Source of the DNA: JAMCRM01 sp041685075
GTDB taxonomy: Bacteria > Acidobacteriota > Terriglobia > Bryobacterales > Bryobacteraceae
Length of the DNA: 16,805 nt
Assembly: GCA_041685075.1 (NCBI GenBank)
Contig: JAWLGN010000101.1
Coordinates: 1 to 16,805 of the forward strand
Direction of reading: 5' to 3'
Part shown: positions 13,943 through 16,805 of the stretch, piece by piece
How positions within the stretch are numbered: position 1 is the stretch's first letter
Layout: the number at the start of each line of letters is the position of its first letter
Notes under the pieces: model-generated
The model's database searches: none
What the model was told of the DNA's origin: nothing
What the model saw: only the letters and a program-made list of their open reading frames with translations
Program-made: the position numbers and the translations under genes

Positions 13943-15325
13943 TCACCATTTGGCCGCTTCGAGCCGTACAGTATCCCCGGCCTCTGTGAGGCGGTTCTGG
14001 AGCAGCGCCGCCAGTTCGCGGACCCGCGCTGCCTGCGAGGGCTCGCCCGCCAGGTTCTTCAGCTCGTGCGGGTCTTCGCGCAAGTCGAAGAGCTGGGTGG
14101 TGCGGACGCCTTTAACGTTATAGAGGATCAGCTTCCAGCGGTCCGTCCGGATGGCCCGCTGGAAGTTGCGATAGGCGTAGACGGTGGAATCGCGCAGCGG
14201 GGCGCGCGGGTCGTCGAGCGCCGGCTTGAGGCTGCGGGCCTCGATACCCGAAGGCGCCGGTATGCCCGCGAGATCGCAGATAGTAGGGCAGAGGTCCATC
14301 AGTTGGCAGAGCGATTCCGCACGCCGGCCCTTGGGAATGCCCGGGCCGGCGATCACCAGCGGCACCCGTATGCTGTGATCGTAGAGGTTCTGCTTCCCCA
14401 GCAAACCGTGGCGTCCCACGGCGAGGCCGTTGTCGCCGGCGAAGATGACGTAGGTGCGGGCGGCCTCGCCCGAGCGCTCGAGCGCGTCGAGCACCCGGCC
14501 GATCTGGTGATCCACCTCGCTGATCATGGCGTAGTAGGCGGCAATGTGGCGGCGGATCTCCTCCGGAGTGCGGGGAAAGGCGGCCAGCAATTCGTCCCGC
14601 ACTTTCATCTCGCCATTATCGAAGGGGTGCTGCGGCATGAAGCTCGGGGGCAGGGCGATCCGCTCCGGCGGGTACTGCCCGGCAAAGCGCTCGGGCGCCA
14701 TGCGGGGATCGTGCGGGGAGGTGAAGGCCAGGTACAGCAGAAACGGTTGGGTCTTATCGCCGCGCTCGAGGAACTCGACGGCGCTATCGGCGAACAGCTC
14801 GCTCGAGAACTTCTCCGCGGTGCGGGTCTTGGAGTTGGGGTACTCGCCCGAAGGGTCGTAGTCGGAAACCGGGGTTTTGAGGTGGTCGGCCATGCCGCCG
14901 AAAAAGACGCTGCCCCCGGCGCTGAACGAGCGCTGGTAAAGGGGCCGGCCGTTGTGCCACTTGCCGGTGCCGTAGGTAACGTAGCCGGCGCGGCGAAGCA
15001 GTTCGGGGAAGGCGGCCAGCGAGGGGTCGGGCGCGTTCTGGCGCCCGATGATGCCGCGGTGCACGTGGAAGACGGAGCGGCCGGTCAGCAACTGCGCGCG
15101 GCTGGGCATGCAGATGGCACCCGTGAGGCCGCCCTGCGTGGATGCCTGGGTGAACGCCACCCCGGAGCGCACCAGCCGGTCCATGTTGGGGGTGCGGACC
15201 TCGCGGTTGCCGAGCGCGCCAATGGTATCGAAGCGCTGGTCGTCGGTGAGCAGGACCAGGAAGTTGGGGCGCTGCCGGCCGGCCAGCACGGCCGGCGCGT
15301 AGAGTATCTGGCGTCGCGAAAGCAT
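13943..15325 (-). CDS. Sulfatase (formylglycine-dependent, type I)
   Basis: A 460-residue sulfate-ester hydrolase. The formylglycine signature is intact: C-M-P-S-R-A-Q-L-L-T-G with Cys72. The metal-binding aspartates are at 28-29 (LLTDDQRFDTIG), GTGKWHNGRP follows mid-protein, and the second metal site is FAGDNGLAVGRHG. The C-terminal subdomain has the usual LFDLREDPHELKNL block. The short N-terminus MLSRRQILYAPAVLAG has twin arginines but a weak hydrophobic run, so export is likely though the signal is atypical. The ATG at 15325 lies 4 nt after the stop of the preceding sulfatase, so they form an operon. Substrate class unknown; overall features are closest to heparan or iduronate-type and choline-type sulfatases, a loose impression. 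Activation needs a formylglycine-generating enzyme encoded elsewhere. Confidence 0.93.
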   Translation of the reverse strand: MLSRRQILYAPAVLAGRQRPNFLVLLTDDQRFDTIGALGNREVRTPNMDRLVRSGVAFTQASTQGGLTGAICMPSRAQLLTGRSVFHVHRGIIGRQNAPDPSLAAFPELLRRAGYVTYGTGKWHNGRPLYQRSFSAGGSVFFGGMADHLKTPVSDYDPSGEYPNSKTRTAEKFSSELFADSAVEFLERGDKTQPFLLYLAFTSPHDPRMAPERFAGQYPPERIALPPSFMPQHPFDNGEMKVRDELLAAFPRTPEEIRRHIAAYYAMISEVDHQIGRVLDALERSGEAARTYVIFAGDNGLAVGRHGLLGKQNLYDHSIRVPLVIAGPGIPKGRRAESLCQLMDLCPTICDLAGIPAPSGIEARSLKPALDDPRAPLRDSTVYAYRNFQRAIRTDRWKLILYNVKGVRTTQLFDLREDPHELKNLAGEPSQAARVRELAALLQNRLTEAGDTVRLEAAKW

Positions 15326-15329
15326 GGGC

Positions 15330-16695
15330 TTACTCCGGAGGCTGCCAGGGCGTTCGTCCGGCGGCCTGCACGTGGCGCATCAGGGACCCCGAGAGATCGC
15401 GGTAAATCTGCCTTTCCCGCGCCGCCAGGTCAGTGGTCTCCAGCGGATCGCGGGCCAGGTTGTACAGCCTGTACGGCTCGAAGGGAGTGTTCTGCATCAG
15501 CTTCCACTCGCCGCGCCGGAGGGCGTAGTATTCGCGGCCCTGGTAGCGCATACCGCCCTCGCGCCGCACCCAGATCATATCGCGCTCGATGACCTGGGGC
15601 TTGCCGAGGAGGGCGGCGAGCAGCGAGACGCCGTCCAGACCGCCGGGCGCGCGGGCGTCNNNNNNNNNNGTCGGCGGCTTCGCACAGCGTGGGGTAAAGA
15701 TCTATCGCCATGCCGGGAAGCGACGCCCGGCTGCCCGCGGCAATACGGCCCGGCCAGACCGCGCACATGGGCACCCGGATGCCGCCTTCGTAGAGGTCGC
15801 CCTTGCCGCCGCGCAGCGCTCCGCAGTTGCCCGCCACGCTCAACTGCCCGCCGTTGTCGCTGGTGAAGACGATGAGGGTGTTCTCGTACTGGCCGTTGGC
15901 CTTGAGCGCGGCGATCACTTTCCCGATGCCTGCGTCCATGTGCTCAATCAGGGCCACCAGGCGGGCGCGCTGCCCGGAGATGCCGGGCTCCCGCGCCTTC
16001 ACCCTGGCGAGCCACTCTTCCGGCGGCTGGATGGGGGTGTGGGGCGCGTTGTAGGCCAGGTAGAGGAAGAAGTTGCGGCCATCCAGGCGGCGCTGGTGGA
16101 GGTAATCGCAGGCCCAGGCGCTGAACAGGTCGGTGGCATGGCCCTGGGGATCGATGGCCTCGCCGTTGCGGCGCATGTAATTGAGGCCGTGGCGCCGGTG
16201 GTGGTAGTAGTCGTCCATCATGTCGCCCAGGAAGCCCTGGAAGAAGTCGAAACCGCGCTCGTTGGGGGTGTTCGGAGACTCCAGGCCCAGGTGCCACTTG
16301 CCGACCATGGCGGTGTGGTGGCCCGCCGCTTTCAAGGTTTGGGGAAGCGGGGTGCAGCGGGGCGAAAGATACCCCCAACTGTTCTCCGGGTGGGTGCGGA
16401 TGACGCCCGGAACGCCGGCGCGGTCCGGGTAGAGGCCGCTCATCAGGGCGGCGCGGGTGGGCGAGCAGACCGGCGAGTTGGCGTAGAAGGCGTCGAAGCG
16501 AATGCCGGCGGCCAGCAGTGAATCGATGTGGGGCGTTTTGAGGTCGCGGGCGCCGTAGCTTGAAAGGTCGCCGAAACCAAGGTCGTCGGCCAGGATGAGC
16601 AGGATATTGGGACGCGGCGGGGCGGCGGCGCGACCGGGCAGCACGGCCGCCGACGCCAGCCCGCGCAACAGCGCTCTCCGGGAGCTTCGCAACAT
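15330..16695 (-). CDS. Arylsulfatase-type sulfatase, interrupted by an assembly gap
   Basis: A second sulfatase, about 455 residues. A twin-arginine signal is visible (MLRSSRRALLRGLASAAVLP), then the metal site LLILADDLGFGD (Asp37-Asp38), the formylglycine signature C-S-P-T-R-A-A-L-M-S-G with Cys77, GKWHLG, FTSDNGG and YEGGIRVP: the arylsulfatase A / GalNAc-6-sulfatase pattern. I chose the ATG at 16695; an in-frame GTG at 16713 adds six residues before the Tat signal. Ten Ns at 15660-15669 break the frame: before the gap it reads ...LYPTLCEAAD, after it DARAPGGLDGVSLLAALLGK, which is the expected continuation but in a different frame. The true missing length must therefore be a multiple of three. 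I treat it as intact in the organism. The C-terminus ends WQPPE, 4 nt before the next sulfatase. Confidence 0.9.
15660..15669. other. Assembly gap (10 Ns)
   Basis: Ten undetermined bases inside the second sulfatase gene. The coding frames on either side do not match if exactly ten bases are missing, so the run is a placeholder rather than a measured length. Confidence 0.98.
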
Positions 16696-16718
16696 AGGGG
16701 TATGGTACGGCACGCGCG

Positions 16719-16805
16719 TCAGATTCGCACGTTCCGGCTGCGGGAGCGCAGCAGCCAGATGAAGAACGGGCCGCCCAGGATGGCGGTCACCACTCCCACG
16801 GGCAG
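16719..16805 (-). CDS. FecCD/BtuC-family ABC transporter permease, C-terminal end
   Basis: The last 28 codons and TGA stop of a gene entering from the right. The residues LPVGVVTAILGGPFFIWLLR, then a basic tail ending RNVRI, match the very conserved C-terminal LPVG-x-x-TA-x-x-G-x-PFF block of permeases that import iron siderophores, haem or cobalamin. The stop lies 23 bp before the ATG of the arylsulfatase-type gene on the same strand, so the two could share a transcript. The ligand cannot be told from this fragment. Confidence 0.85.
   Translation of the reverse strand: MPVGVVTAILGGPFFIWLLRSRSRNVRI

Noticed and set aside
14066..15592. Plus-strand open frame of about 508 codons opposite the sulfatases
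   Set aside because: Low-complexity, Ala/Gly/Arg/Val-rich antisense frame; the opposite strand carries clear sulfatase motifs.
1..16805. CRISPR arrays, insertion sequences, tRNA or rRNA genes, prophage or defence genes
   Set aside because: No spaced repeats, transposase motifs, tRNA-like folds or defence-protein signatures were found on either strand; the region reads as chromosomal housekeeping plus accessory metabolism.

Overview
The window looks like a chromosomal contig from an Acidobacteriota genome, probably the Solibacteres/Bryobacterales branch. The basis is high GC, a large TonB-dependent outer-membrane protein with an N-terminal carboxypeptidase-regulatory-like domain next to a ROK regulator, paired sulfatases, and a compact gene layout. 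This placement is inferred from gene content, not from a phylogenetic marker. A run of 10 Ns at 15660-15669 shows that it is a scaffolded assembly.

Layout, left to right. 1-1060 (minus strand): start of the division/cell-wall (dcw) cluster, rsmH (cut by the window edge) and mraZ, with four 11-bp-spaced GTGG/TTGG boxes in front of mraZ. 1212-2061 (plus): an ECF sigma factor overlapping a small zinc-finger anti-sigma factor. 2085-5251 (minus): uppP and ftsK, joined by an ATGA overlap. 5330-6742 (plus): pyruvate kinase. 6824-11373 (plus): ROK-family repressor, then a 1068-residue TonB-dependent receptor with a strong promoter and Shine-Dalgarno site; a 9-base sequence is shared by both promoters. 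11429-12125 (minus): a TlpA/ResA-type thioredoxin and, upstream and overlapping it, a 60-codon membrane-protein frame interrupted by one in-frame TGA. 12219-13939 (plus): a STAS-domain protein translationally coupled to a CoA-disulfide-reductase-family flavoenzyme. 13943-16695 (minus): two sulfatases in tandem, behind the last 28 codons of a FecCD-type ABC permease (16719-16805).

The most interesting item is the interrupted frame at 11943-12125. Its TGA is followed by 30 open codons, a Cys five residues later, and a hairpin whose GGTCC loop starts 23 nt after the TGA, the arrangement expected of a bacterial SECIS element. It overlaps the start of a thioredoxin gene. I read it as a candidate small membrane selenoprotein that works with the TlpA-like protein; this has not been tested by search or experiment.

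Working together: rsmH/mraZ, uppP and ftsK serve envelope growth and division. ROK, the receptor and the sulfatases suggest capture and desulfation of sulfated sugars or polysaccharides. The anti-sigma zinc finger, TlpA, the candidate selenoprotein and the disulfide reductase all have thiol or redox chemistry, which may or may not reflect a shared role.
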